Notes under the pieces: generated by a model | What the model saw: the letters and a program-made list of their open reading frames with translations, nothing else | Databases searched by the model: none | What the model was told of the DNA's origin: nothing | Shown here: positions 1 to 11,752 of the stretch, one piece after another | Position numbering within the stretch: the stretch's first letter is position 1 | Layout: every line of letters starts with the position of its first letter | Position numbers and translations under genes: made by a program | Source: Plasmodium relictum | Lineage: Eukaryota; Apicomplexa; Aconoidasida; Haemosporida; Plasmodiidae | Assembly (NCBI RefSeq): GCF_900005765.1 | Contig: NC_041691.1 | Location: 248,001 to 312,000, forward strand | Length of the DNA: 64,000 bases | Direction of reading: 5' to 3'

Positions 1-3000
1 TCTTTTCTTTCATAATTACTAGTTTTTCTTCTTCTAATTCTTTTTTATTATTATTTAACATTTTTTCTTTCCTTTCTATATTTTTCCTTTCGTTTTCTAT
101 TTCTTTTTCTCTTTCTTCCATTTCCTTTATTTTCTTATTAAATTGGCCAAATTTTTCATCGTATTCATATAATTTACTTTTACATTTATTTTCAATAGTA
201 ATACATTCGTTCATTTTATCTAAAAGTTCCTTCTGAGCGTTGTCATATTTATTTTTAATAGCATTTACATATTTTTCCTTTTCTTCAATTTCACTTTTTT
301 TTTTTTCTACTGTCATCTCTTTTTCTTTAATTTGCAAATGAATTTTTTCAACTTCTTTTTCTTTCTCTGCTAACATTTCTACTTTCTTTTCAAAATTATC
401 CTTTCTTTTCTTTAATAGATTTTTTTCCGTTTCTAGCATTTGTCTATTCTCTTCCATATGAATTTGCAGTCGAGCCATCTGCTTACTTGCTTGACATACA
501 CATACAATATTTTTAAAATCATTTTTTTTTCTTATATTTTTGTCAAAAGAAAATAAATCTTCATAATTACTTATTAGAGGTTGAATATTATTTTTTTCAT
601 TTATAATATTAAGATTATAATTCTCATTTTTATCATCAAAAAATGTCTCTTTTTTACTTAAATTTTTTGTTTCTTTTTCTGAATTATTATAATTATTTAT
701 ATGCTTTTTTTTTAATTCATTCAAATCAATATTTCCTATGTTTGTTAAATCATTGTTATTTTTCGATGTTGTATTATTATTAATTAAAGCGCTATTATAA
801 CTATTCTTATTTAAATCATTAATGTTTAAATTATTTATTTTATTTTTGTAAAAATTATCATTATTGTCATTTCTTAACTGTAAATATTTTTCATAACCTA
901 AAATATTTATCGGTTCTCTTTCTTTATAAGTTAATTTAGTTTCCGTATCATCCACATAGTTTAAATAATTATTATATTTTTCTATATCGTGCTTTCCTAA
1001 ATTTACATTGCTTGAACTAGAACGTTTATGAGAATTTTTATATTCCATATTTATTGCATTTTTATTTTTATAAAAATTATCCATATAATTATTTTTTATA
1101 TTATTAAAATTAAAACCAGTTAAACTTTTATCTTCATCATTGTTTTTATTTATATTCATTAAATTTTCCAAAATTTTTTTCTTTTTATTATTCATATCAT
1201 TTGCGCTATCAGACTTATTTGTATCATTGTTATAATTTAATTTGTTATACATGTCTAATTCTTTTTCATTTGAATTTTTTTTTTCGTTTATAAAATTTTC
1301 CTTCATGTTCCTATTATTTATTAAACTGTTTATAAAATTACTTCTCAATTCATTTTTTGAATTATTTTCATTATACATTACATTATTAGAGAATATAGTA
1401 TCATTTTTTATTTTATTGTTTTCTTTTTCTTTGGCATCATTTAAATTCGTGTAACCTTTTTCAAAAAAGAAATTATTTTTATATTTCTCTTGTAAATCAT
1501 TTAATTTATTTGTATCATTATAAACAGATGCATTAGTATTCAATTGTTCTATATCATTATTATATAACAAATTTACATCTATTTTATTTGTGTTATTATT
1601 TCTTGGAAATTCACTAGTTGTTGTAGAATTATATCTAATATTACCTTTATATAAATTTTCATGATTATTTATATTGTCTTTATAATTTCTATTACCATAT
1701 GGAAAATTTTTTTCTTTATTTTCATCACTGTTATTTTTATCGTCGCTCCGAAAGAACATGTTTTTAATATTAGCTCCTTTTAAATTACTTAAATAATCTC
1801 CATTATTCATATTATTTTTGTATAATTCATAGTTATTCATTTTCTTTTCTTCTTTATTTATATTATCACTATCTTTGGGAATATTATTGCCATTATATTT
1901 TTCTTTAGAATTCTAAAAATTAAAAATTAAAAATAAAATAAAACAAAATATATAATAACAAAAAAAAAGAGTTATATGTTTAATATTGATAAATATACTA
2001 GGGATAATAGACATTTCTTAATGAAAATAGTAAATATGTTTATATTTAATAAAAATTATATAACAGTAATGGGTTAATAAATTTATACGTATAATTAACA
2101 ATTTAATAATTTTAAATATTTTATTAATAATAAAAGAATGATAATAATAGCAATATCATCATGAAAATTAATAAAGATATTTATAATAAAAAGCCAATTA
2201 CCGTGCTAGAAGAACTATGAATATTTTCTGAATTCTGTCTCCTGAGGGTGTGTTCTAAATAAATAAAGAAAAAAAAGAAAATTTAATGTAATAAGAATCA
2301 ATATATATATTCTCACTATATATATTTAGGAGAGAAAATAAAATGAAAGAACTTTATTTTATATATATAACTTTATTTAACTATATTTTTATTTATTTAT
2401 AAATTTAAAAACATGAAATAATCTAAAATTGCCTACTTTTATTAGAGTTATACACTGATTCATACATTTCTAAATTTGCATGCCTATTTTTATTTAATTT
2501 TTCAAGTGTATAAAACTTTCTCTTAGAACTATTGTTATCATTATAATTTCTGCTTAATGTATTAATATTATGTTTATCATTAATACTACTACTATTATCA
2601 TTTTTAAAGATAGAGTATTCTTTATTTTTTGCATTATTTATTAAATCATAATTTTTATTTGTTGTGAATTTACTATCTTTGTTAACGTTTTTTAACTTGT
2701 TTTTTAACGATGTATTATTTATATCATGTCTAACTGCATTATTTGAATCTATATCTTTTGTATTTGTATTTTTATATTTGTCGATAAAACTATTTTCATT
2801 GTTTATAGAATATTCTATAGGTTTATTAAGGTTGTTCTCACTTAAAATTACGTTATCACTATTTACTATTTTTTTTTCTTTTTCTACCTCAGTTTCTATA
2901 TCAGTTTCTTCTTTAACTTTTTCTTCTTTTTTCTCTTCTTTATAATTTTTAACTCTGTCAATATAATTTAAATTTTTGCTATTTTTGTATTTATTTTTTA

Positions 3001-3088
3001 TACAGTCAATAGATATTTTATTTTTTTGTAACAATTTTATCTCATTTTCATGTAAGTTAAATGAATTTATACTACTAGACGTTTTCAT
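1..3088 (-). CDS. Coiled-coil, Asn/Lys-rich conserved Plasmodium-type protein (3 exons seen, C-terminus cut off by window edge)
   Basis: I do not recognise the family. Exons on the minus strand, in order of translation: 3088-2437, 2254-2202, 1912-1 (open to the window edge). The frame is kept across both introns (phase 1, then phase 0), and both have GT..AG ends (donors GTAGGC and GTAATT; acceptors ATTTAG and TTTTAG). The open frame extends upstream to a TTG at 3133, but the first ATG is at 3088 (start MKTSSSINSF), with a stop further upstream. The first exon is Lys/Glu/Asn-rich. The short middle exon reads KHTLRRQNSENIHSSSST, whose RRQNS looks like a basophilic kinase site. The third exon is Asn-rich, then from about 520 to 1 becomes a continuous Glu/Lys heptad-like coiled coil (for example MARLQIHMEENRQ, KEKEVEKIHLQIKEKE). 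No TM segment is seen. A structural or cytoskeletal role would be a guess. Confidence 0.72.
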
Positions 3089-4054
3089 TATTTTTATTGT
3101 ATTACTTTTTAATCTATAATATGATTTAGTCAAATATATTTTAATGTTTTAAATATAAAAAAAGAGGAAAAAAAAAAATATGATTTCATATCATATTAGT
3201 TGTTACTTGTTTAATATTTTTTTTCTTTAAAATTTGTTGATACTTAAATATATTGTAATTTAATTTTACTTAAAAAGTATATGTATCAAAAAAAAAAAAA
3301 AAAAATATATAAATAAATATAAAAAAAAGAGGTGTAAACATATAAAACATTTATATTTATTTAAAAATATAAAATAATATTTATGTATATTTAAATAAAA
3401 AAAAAAAAGTAAATACAAATTTTTTACACTGAAGAAATTTTTATTTAAAAAGTTTAGGTTATCATATATGCAAATTACTATAAATTTATGTTTAATGATG
3501 CTAATGAAAAAAAATATAAAAATTTATAAAATTTCAAACGAATTTTAATTATGTTATTAAAAAAATACATATGTATGCATAAAAAAGGAACTATTTATTT
3601 TTATAATTTACATTTATTATATATTTTTTTCTCTTAATAATTAAAAAAAAAATATAGTGGAAAATATAAATTTATACATATATATTGTAGCCATATGAAA
3701 ACGAATATATATAAATCGCCATATATTAAATTTGATAAATTTAAAAATATATATATATATTATTTAAATACACATACGGAAAACATATATAAATGTTTTA
3801 CCAAAAAGTATTATGTATTTAAAAAAGAGAAAAAGAGAAAATGAAAAAAAAAAATGTAAAGTTTAGAATTAATAATATATAAAAATCATTTTAAAGAAAA
3901 TTTTTACAAAATAAAAATCTTATTTCTGCACCGACTTTAAACTTTTTTTAGTTTTCTTATTTTTTTTTTTTGTCTGAAAAAAAAAAAGTATGAAATTTTA
4001 TTTTTCCTTGCACGGAAAAAAAAAGTTAACATAAAAATTAAAAAAAAATGTGCA

Positions 4055-4085
<31 letters not shown>

Positions 4086-6378
4086 GCTATAAATGAAAGG
4101 AGAAAGAAAAAAATAATAATAGTCTGTACAATTATATGAAAATGTGATTCATTGACATTTTTATAGAAATACAAAAATAAAATAAAATAAAATAAACCGT
4201 ATTTTTTTTTATTTATTATTTTGTATTTTTTAATAGATATTTTTTTATTCTAATTTCATATTCTTAAGTTTTAATGCATTATAATGTTGTACACCTTACG
4301 TTTGTTCCTAATTTTGTTGTACCCTTAACATAGTGTTAATAAAAAACAAAAAAAAAATTTCAATATCTTCGTTTACATTTTGTACTTTTTCTTTTAATTT
4401 ATTTTTTTTTTAATATTTATAATATCAATTAAATTTATATATATGGATGAAAATAAAAAAAATAAAAAAATTTTATTTAAATTTTGTTCTCAAACATATT
4501 CATAGTTAATAATATTAATGAGAAAGATATATATTATATCGTACTTTTAATGAATAATATTATAGCAAATTATTACACACAATATTAAAAAAAAAAGTGC
4601 ATATTGTTAATATTTCACCACAAAATGTTAATTCTTTTAACTTTTCATATATACTTTTATAAATTAAAAACACATGAAAATTGTGAAAAAGGTAACTATA
4701 TCAAAATAGAAAAATAGAAAATACTTTAATTCAATTGTCTTGGTAACATTCCAAATATTCATTGAAATGCATATAGCGCACATTTTAAAAATATCATTTA
4801 CAAATTTTCTTTTGAAATAATTAAAACTGAAAACATTTAAAATTTTTTTTTGTTAAACTATAGTTTAGTTTTGGAACATTAACATAAAAATAAATAAAAA
4901 AATTATATACTTTTTAAAATATAAATACTTAAATTTTAAATTAAATATTGTTAATTATGTTTGCAGATGCCTTTTTTTATATAACTTGTTAAGAAAAAAA
5001 TTTCTTAAATTATTGTGAATCATTTTTGACATTGTATACATAAAACGACAATATAATCATAAATGTGTATTCACTTAATTTTAATTTGAACCAAGTGAAA
5101 AAAAAAAGAGATTACTCTTTTAATATTTATGGAATACTTTCCAAAACTTTATTTTAATAACCAAATCTTCTATTGATATGGTATAAAATTGTAATGCAAT
5201 TTTTTCTTATTTTTTTTTCTCCCTTCTTATATTCTCTAATATTCAAAAAGTGAAAGTTATTTAATAAGTATTACTTTTAAAAATAGTGATGTTATATACT
5301 AAATTAATTATGTTTTAAGTGAAAAAGGAAAAAATAAAAATGAAATATCATTATATGCTAATTTTATAATTCATAGTTATTTAAATATAAAAAAGAAATG
5401 TAGTAAAATGTTTAATCAAAACTGTTAAATTTAACTTAAAAAAAAAAAAAATAAGAAAATAAGAAAAATTATGTATGTACTACTACTATAAAAGTTGTAA
5501 AGAGAAAAGAAAAGAAATATTGAGTATGATGGAAATTATAAAAATGATATTCATTATAAAAGATAAAAAAAAAAAATATAAAAATACAACACAAATAAAA
5601 TATCGAGATAAAAAGTATTTTTTAAAAAAAAGAGTTTTAAGTTATTAACTTAAATTATTATTAAATTTATCTAAACAGAAAATTAAAGACAAAATAAAAA
5701 TCTTATATTATTCTTCGGAATATACAAAATAATTAATGCATATTTTTGAATTTATATTACCTTATTTGAATGCTCCTTTATTAAGTTGAAAAAAAAATAA
5801 ATCCTTTTTGATATAAAACATTAAATATAAAATACTTTAATAATAATACTTCCTTAACTGAAGTTCAAAATTTTTTTTTATTATTTACCTGTGAATAATG
5901 AGTTGAAAGAACCCTATAACTTAATAAATTATATAAATATCAAAAATATAAGATGCTACAATAAAAAAAAAAAATTACTTTTTTCTACAAAAACAATTTA
6001 CATATAACCATAATACAATGCATATTAGAAATAATCTATAGTTTGAATAACATCTTTCTCTTAGTAAAAAAATATATTTTATAATAAAAAAAAAATTTAA
6101 ATTAAATATATATTAGGAAAAATTGTAAGAATATAAAAACACTTTAAAGAGCATTTTTTCTAAATATAATACAAAAAAAAATTATTTTGTAATAGTATAA
6201 TATCTTGAATTGTTAAACATTTAAGGACATATAATTATAATCATAGATTTAACAATTATATATAATTTATTTCCTATAATATTTATTTTTAAAATAAAAT
6301 AAAAAAAATTTTCAAAATTTTTAGTTTCAGCTTAAAAAAAAAAAATGGTATTCAAAAAATTCCATAATATTAGTGAAA

Positions 6379-6425
<47 letters not shown>

Positions 6426-7212
6426 TCAAATTTACTAATGCTTAATATATTTTAAGAATAATAAAAAAAAAAAAAGAAAAACAAAAAAGGTTAAAATTTA
6501 ATTAAGAAATGAAAACGTTATATTAATTGATATATAAATATTAAAAGAAATAAAAAGATACATATGCAGCTTAACAAATATTAGGAGAGTTATTCTTATA
6601 AAAAATTTTTTTTTTTAAAAAATACTATCATCAAAAATGTGAATAACTAATAAAATTTCTTATGGTTTATATAATCTTCACTTCTAATGTTATCTTAATA
6701 GATAAACATGATAAATAAATTACTTTTAGAAATATAAAAAAAGTTTAGTTTTTTTTATTAAACTTAGAAATCATTGGGTAAAAATTTACATGATTTTGTT
6801 ATTACTGAGAAAAACAATTTTTTTTTTTTGAATTCACTATAATATCATATTTATATATATAAAAGTACAATTTATAATTAGTTCATTATTTTTTTAACTT
6901 AACAAATTAAAAATTAGTAAATTTAAAAATTGAAAGAAGAAAAAAAAAAGTTTAATGAAAACGTATTATTTAAATACATATTAGAAAAAAGTAAAAAAAA
7001 GAAAAAAAAAAAAACAAATAATAAATGATAATAAAACTCAAAGAAAAAAAAAAATTAATAAAAATATAAATATCTTTATACTCATAAATTATATTTCCTT
7101 TTTTTTAAACAATATCCAAAGTACAAGTATATTAATATACATTTTTATATAGTTTAATCAATTAGTTTATATACAAAATTTAATTATTATTTATTTATTT
7201 ATTTTTTTTTTT
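3089..7212. other. 4.1 kb intergenic region without a recognisable gene
   Basis: Lies between the start of the coiled-coil gene and the stop of ESF1, both on the minus strand, so it should hold the promoter and 5' leader of the former and the 3' UTR of the latter. Only poly-A/T tracts (a long A run around 4060-4085), an AT dinucleotide tract around 6383-6423 and short open frames are visible. No tRNA-like fold or protein homology was noticed. It is the longest non-coding stretch in the window. Confidence 0.6.
6383..6423. repeat. AT dinucleotide microsatellite
   Basis: Uninterrupted alternating AT over roughly 40 bases in the intergenic region downstream of ESF1. Such tracts are common in Plasmodium intergenic DNA and vary in length between isolates. 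Confidence 0.9.
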
Positions 7213-9873
7213 TTACAACTTTTTTTGGAGAATTTGTTCATTAAATTTTGTTTTCTTAAAATTGGGGTTTGTTATATCTAAATTAAAGTCTTTATTTTTA
7301 TATAAATCTGCGAATCTACAATCAACCACATGATTTTCGTTTATTTTTTCTGAGTTATAATCTACTTTATTTTTTATTTTTTGTTCTTTTTTTCTTTTAT
7401 TTGTCTTTTTAGTTATTATTTTTTTTATTTCTTCATCTTTTTTTTTTAATGATTCTAAATACGCTTTTTTCTTCATTTTTTTTTTCATTTTAACCTTATC
7501 TAAATATTTTTCCCATGGATTTTGTTTATCTTCTTTTTGTTCTTTATTTATTAATACATTTTTAAAAACTTGCATAACTTCATTTTCTTTATCACTATCA
7601 TCATCACCTTCAGGGTTTCCTTTTCCAACTTTAGATTTATTTTTGGAACTATTTACACTTTTCATAATATTTTGGTCTGTATTTGTTATTTTCATATTTT
7701 TATCCATTAACTGTTTATATTTCTCTTGGTGATGTAAATCATTGTTATTATTTTCTTCTGTCTCTTCCTTTATTTCATTATAATAATAAGAATCTTCTTT
7801 ACTATTATCTAATTTTTTCTGCTTTTCATTTTCATCACTACTTATTTCTTCATTGTAATTATTTGGTAATGATTCATTATGATCAAATGGTTTTTCACCT
7901 TTTAAATCCTCTTCATTTAATATATCACCTAAGAGCAATTTTCTATAGTTTTCTTTGCTATAACTTTTATTAAATGATTCAGAATTATTATAATTATCAT
8001 CAATACAATAATTTTCTTCATCACTAGACGAATTAGCTAAATATTCTTTTAAATCTAATTCTCTCAATTTTTCTTCAGTAAATCTCGTAGATAAAATTTT
8101 TTTTCTTCTAGGATTTTCATCCCACGATGATTTTGCGTATGTATGCTTTAAAGCAGTAGTAACACAATAATAAAATTTATAATTTTCTGGAATTTTATCA
8201 CAATATTCTTTTATTTTATAGTCATCAAGTGAGCAATTATCATCAATTATTCTAAGATCTAAGTAGTTTATACAAAAGTCAGCATCCATATCATTTAATT
8301 CTTCATAGAGAAATTCTACAATTTCTTTATTATAGCATTCTACTAAAGCAAAATAATATCTTGATCGTTGAATTTGATATAATCTAATTTTTTCATTTTC
8401 TTTTTCTCTATCTTCATCATTATAAATATCTGCAATATTATACATATCATTTTTTAACTCCATTTGATTCGAGTTTTTCTTTAAGAATTTTTTTTTTTTT
8501 AACTTTTTATTTTCATTCTCATTTTCATCTCCTATATAATCTAGCAAGTTATTATTTCTATATATTGCTTCTCCATTTTTTTTTTTTTTTTTTAAAAGAT
8601 CAAAATTGATCAAAGGACCATGTTCTTCCTCATATTTTAACTTTTTTTCCCCATACTTTGATGTATAAATGGTTACTTTTTTTACTGCCCTACTTTTACT
8701 ATAATCAAATTTTTTTTTTTTTCTTTTTTCAAAATTATAATATGATTCAAATAAATAGAACACATCAACACTAGATATATTATCCCAGTCACATCCTAAC
8801 ACTGTAAAACGATTAGTTACTTCAAAAGTCATTTTAATATTTTCTTTCTCATTATTATATAAATCTTTTTGATCATCTTTATACACATTTTCATTAGCGC
8901 ATATATCTTTGTTATCATCAGCAAAATTTAACTTATTTTCTATATTATTTTTATAAATATTTTCATTTTTTTCATCCGGTTTACTAACTTTTTCTTTTAC
9001 ATTGATTGTTTTATCTTTTTTTTTTTTATCATTGTAAATGATGTTATTTTTTTTGTTTTTTTCAATATTTTTTTTTTGTTCAATAACTTTAATATTTTTT
9101 TCTTTTTCTTTTTTTACTAATTTATTTTCATATTTCTTCTTATTTTCTTTTTCTTCTTTGATAATACATTTTTTTTTTATGTTATCCTCCTGCACTTTAT
9201 TCATATATCGTTTTTTTGCATTTCTATTATTACATCTTGAATCATCGTAACCATTTTTAAATTCATCATTAACTCTTTTGCTTTCATTATTTTTCTGGTT
9301 TTCATTATTCTCATTTTTCTTATTAAAATTCAAATTACTTTCATATGCTTTCTTTTCAATTTCATTTTTATAATATTTTTTTAAGTCTTTTTTTTTTTTT
9401 CTATCAGTTAAAATGATTTTCTCGGTCAATGGAGTATAATTTATTTCTTTTATATTATTATTTTTTTTTTTTTTTTTTTTCTCCCCTTTCTCCATTTTTT
9501 CTTTTGTTTTCTCCTTTTCTTTTTTTTCTCTATTTTTTAATTCATTAGGGGTATGATTAATTTTCATTTTTTTTTTAATTAAGAATTCATCATTTTTTAA
9601 TGTATTAGAACATTTTTTTTTCTTTAGTTGATCATTCTTATTGATTATTTTCTCTAATTCACCTTTATTATTTAAAATATTTTCTTCCTTTTTTTTAATA
9701 ATTAAATTTTTATTTGTTTCTAATGAAATGCTTTTTGAGTTATTTAATAGCCTTTCATTTATATTTTTATATGTTGACTTTTTTTTTTTAATCCCTTTAG
9801 ATTTACTACAAATTTTTTCTTTTTTTTCATTGTTCTTTTTTTCATTTTTTTTTAATTTGGATAAAATTTTCAT
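7213..9873 (-). CDS. ESF1: Pre-rRNA-processing protein ESF1
   Basis: Nucleolar factor needed for 18S rRNA maturation and small-subunit assembly in yeast. Residues 1 to about 345 are a Lys/Asn/Glu-rich tail typical of Plasmodium inserts. The conserved core starts near residue 347 with TNRFTVLGCDWDNISSVDVF, matching the ESF1 start (RFAVxNCDWDxIxxxDL). It continues with VKKVTIYTSKYGEKKLKYEEEHGP, then the block with RSRYYFALVECYNKEIVEF and INYLDLRIIDD, then KSSWDENPRR and the LANSSSDEE acidic stretch. The C-terminus (VDCRFADLYKNKDFNLDITN) is a NUC153 domain, which in this family normally follows the acidic region. Single exon, 886 residues, ATG at 9873. Length exceeds yeast ESF1 (about 630) because of the N-terminal tail. 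Domain order is complete, so I regard it as functional. Confidence 0.95.
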   Translation of the reverse strand: MKILSKLKKNEKKNNEKKEKICSKSKGIKKKKSTYKNINERLLNNSKSISLETNKNLIIKKKEENILNNKGELEKIINKNDQLKKKKCSNTLKNDEFLIKKKMKINHTPNELKNREKKEKEKTKEKMEKGEKKKKKKNNNIKEINYTPLTEKIILTDRKKKKDLKKYYKNEIEKKAYESNLNFNKKNENNENQKNNESKRVNDEFKNGYDDSRCNNRNAKKRYMNKVQEDNIKKKCIIKEEKENKKKYENKLVKKEKEKNIKVIEQKKNIEKNKKNNIIYNDKKKKDKTINVKEKVSKPDEKNENIYKNNIENKLNFADDNKDICANENVYKDDQKDLYNNEKENIKMTFEVTNRFTVLGCDWDNISSVDVFYLFESYYNFEKRKKKKFDYSKSRAVKKVTIYTSKYGEKKLKYEEEHGPLINFDLLKKKKKNGEAIYRNNNLLDYIGDENENENKKLKKKKFLKKNSNQMELKNDMYNIADIYNDEDREKENEKIRLYQIQRSRYYFALVECYNKEIVEFLYEELNDMDADFCINYLDLRIIDDNCSLDDYKIKEYCDKIPENYKFYYCVTTALKHTYAKSSWDENPRRKKILSTRFTEEKLRELDLKEYLANSSSDEENYCIDDNYNNSESFNKSYSKENYRKLLLGDILNEEDLKGEKPFDHNESLPNNYNEEISSDENEKQKKLDNSKEDSYYYNEIKEETEENNNNDLHHQEKYKQLMDKNMKITNTDQNIMKSVNSSKNKSKVGKGNPEGDDDSDKENEVMQVFKNVLINKEQKEDKQNPWEKYLDKVKMKKKMKKKAYLESLKKKDEEIKKIITKKTNKRKKEQKIKNKVDYNSEKINENHVVDCRFADLYKNKDFNLDITNPNFKKTKFNEQILQKKL

Positions 9874-10476
9874 TTTATTTTTTTTTATGTAGATAAGTAA
9901 ATTTTCTTAGATTTTAATTCAAATGTTTAATTTCTTCTGTAATGTTTCTTTTTTTTCAGTTAAATTAAAATAATAACACATTAGCTGCATATATATATTA
10001 AAAATTAAATTATGTATGATATTTTTTAAAAAAACAAGAAAAATACACTTATAATAAAATACGAGTTCTCAGATAAAAATGATATAAAATAAGCTTTTAT
10101 AATTGTATTACATATAAGCATAATCAAAAAAAAAAAATATTTAAATATTTATTTTATTAATTTTGTTTATGTGTTGATATTATAAAAAATTAAAAAAAAG
10201 TACAGTTCCCATAGAAAATGCTTCTTGGAATTTAATAATTAAAAAAAAAATAAATAAAAGAAAATTATTAAACATAAACATAAAAACATATATAAAAAAT
10301 TATCAAATAACATTTAAAAATGTATTTGTGCATTACATAAAAAAAAAAAAAAAAAATAAAAAAAAAATTAATAAATAAATAAAAGATAAAATTAAACAAA
10401 AATTATACAAAAGATTATTATTCAAAAAAAAAAAAAAAGAGAATATATATATATAAGATATCCTTCAACTAAATAT

Positions 10477-10477
<1 letters not shown>

Positions 10478-10510
<33 letters not shown>
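10478..10510. repeat. AT dinucleotide microsatellite
   Basis: Alternating AT run in the ESF1 upstream region; simple sequence only. Confidence 0.85.
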
Positions 10511-10514
<4 letters not shown>

Positions 10515-11672
10515 TATTCATAATCATAAAAAAAATCCCCTAAATGTTTTTAAAAAATGCAGCTTCAAAAATATTTATAAATATAATAATATTTACTCAT
10601 ATTTTTACAAGATTTCTGTCAATTTTATGAATTTTTTGTAAGCCATATAAAACATATATATAGTATGAATACAATAATAAAAAAAAATATAAATGGAAAA
10701 AAGTTTAAAAAATTGTTCATTATTTAAAAAAAATAGCAATAAATAAAATTAATATATGAATTTTAGAAACATCAGAAAAATTAAGAGTATATAATTAATT
10801 ATCACGTCAAAAAAAAAAGTATTACGCGATTAAAAATTATCACGTGGATGGATACCTTTATTCAAAAAAAAAAAAAAAAATTAAAATAAAAACAAAAATA
10901 CATATCATTCTCTTTTTTTTTTAAATTTTTTAAATTGAAAATTTTGGGAAAAAAAAAAAAAAGGTAAAAGAAAAAAGCTTAAGTCTCTAGTTTTGGGTTT
11001 TAAAAAAAAAAAATTTTAAGAATAACAATAAAATAAAGACTTATTTAACTATTAATTAGTTAATATAAGTTTAATTGTTTTATTTTATTATATTTTATTT
11101 ATATCTAAAGAGGAAATTAGAATAAGTTTAAAAAAAAATTTACTTTATTATTTCTACATTTTTATTAAAGATATAAAAAAAAAACTATATTTAAATAATT
11201 CCATTTTATCATTCTATAATTTTAATTTCTGTTAAATTTTGAAACAAAAAAAAGTTTAAAAAAAAATACAAATTAAATTAATACATTAATTATATTAATA
11301 CTATTAAAAATTAAAAATCTGTACATTATAGAATTACTCTCTTTAAATAAATTAATAACAATTAAAAAATACTTGACAGAAAAAAAAAAGGAATACACAC
11401 AAATTTTTAGAAAAAATAATTAAAAAAGATTAAAAACATCAAACTAAAAAAAAAAGTTTATAATAAATAATGTATATATATATATATATTTAAAAAAAAA
11501 AAATAGAATTTATATATAAATGAAAAAAAAAAATTAAAATTTAATATTAAAATAGAATAATTAAAAATAAAAAAGTGAAAAGAATATATAAAATAAAATA
11601 TGAAATTTTTTTTTTTATTTATAACACATTTTGTTTACTTAAAATTAAGAAAAAATAAACAAAAAAAAAAAA

Positions 11673-11741
<69 letters not shown>
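11673..11741. repeat. Compound AAT/AT microsatellite
   Basis: About ten AAT units pass directly into about twenty AT units, ending a dozen bases before the stop codon of the zinc-finger gene. It would lie in that gene's 3' UTR. Confidence 0.88.
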
Positions 11742-11746
<5 letters not shown>

Positions 11747-11752
11747 ATGTTT

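Larger units (their letters stand above)
9874..11752. other. Intergenic region upstream of ESF1 and downstream of the zinc-finger gene
   Basis: About 1.9 kb of very AT-rich DNA holding the ESF1 promoter and the zinc-finger gene's 3' flank. It contains poly-A runs, an AT tract around 10478-10510, an AAT/ATA tract around 11673-11704 and a second AT tract around 11705-11741 close to the stop of the zinc-finger gene. No gene is seen. Confidence 0.6.

Noticed and set aside
1242-1454. Phe/Leu/Ser-rich plus-strand frame
   Set aside because: Antisense shadow of the minus-strand coiled-coil gene; Lys/Glu/Asn codons read as Phe/Leu/Ser on the other strand.
3089-3133. Extension of the coiled-coil gene to 3133
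   Set aside because: The frame begins with TTG and has a stop just upstream; the first ATG is at 3088.
6383-6423. Tandem AT tracts considered as a repeat array or origin
   Set aside because: Simple dinucleotide repeats without spacers, common across this genome; no CRISPR structure and no origin motif.
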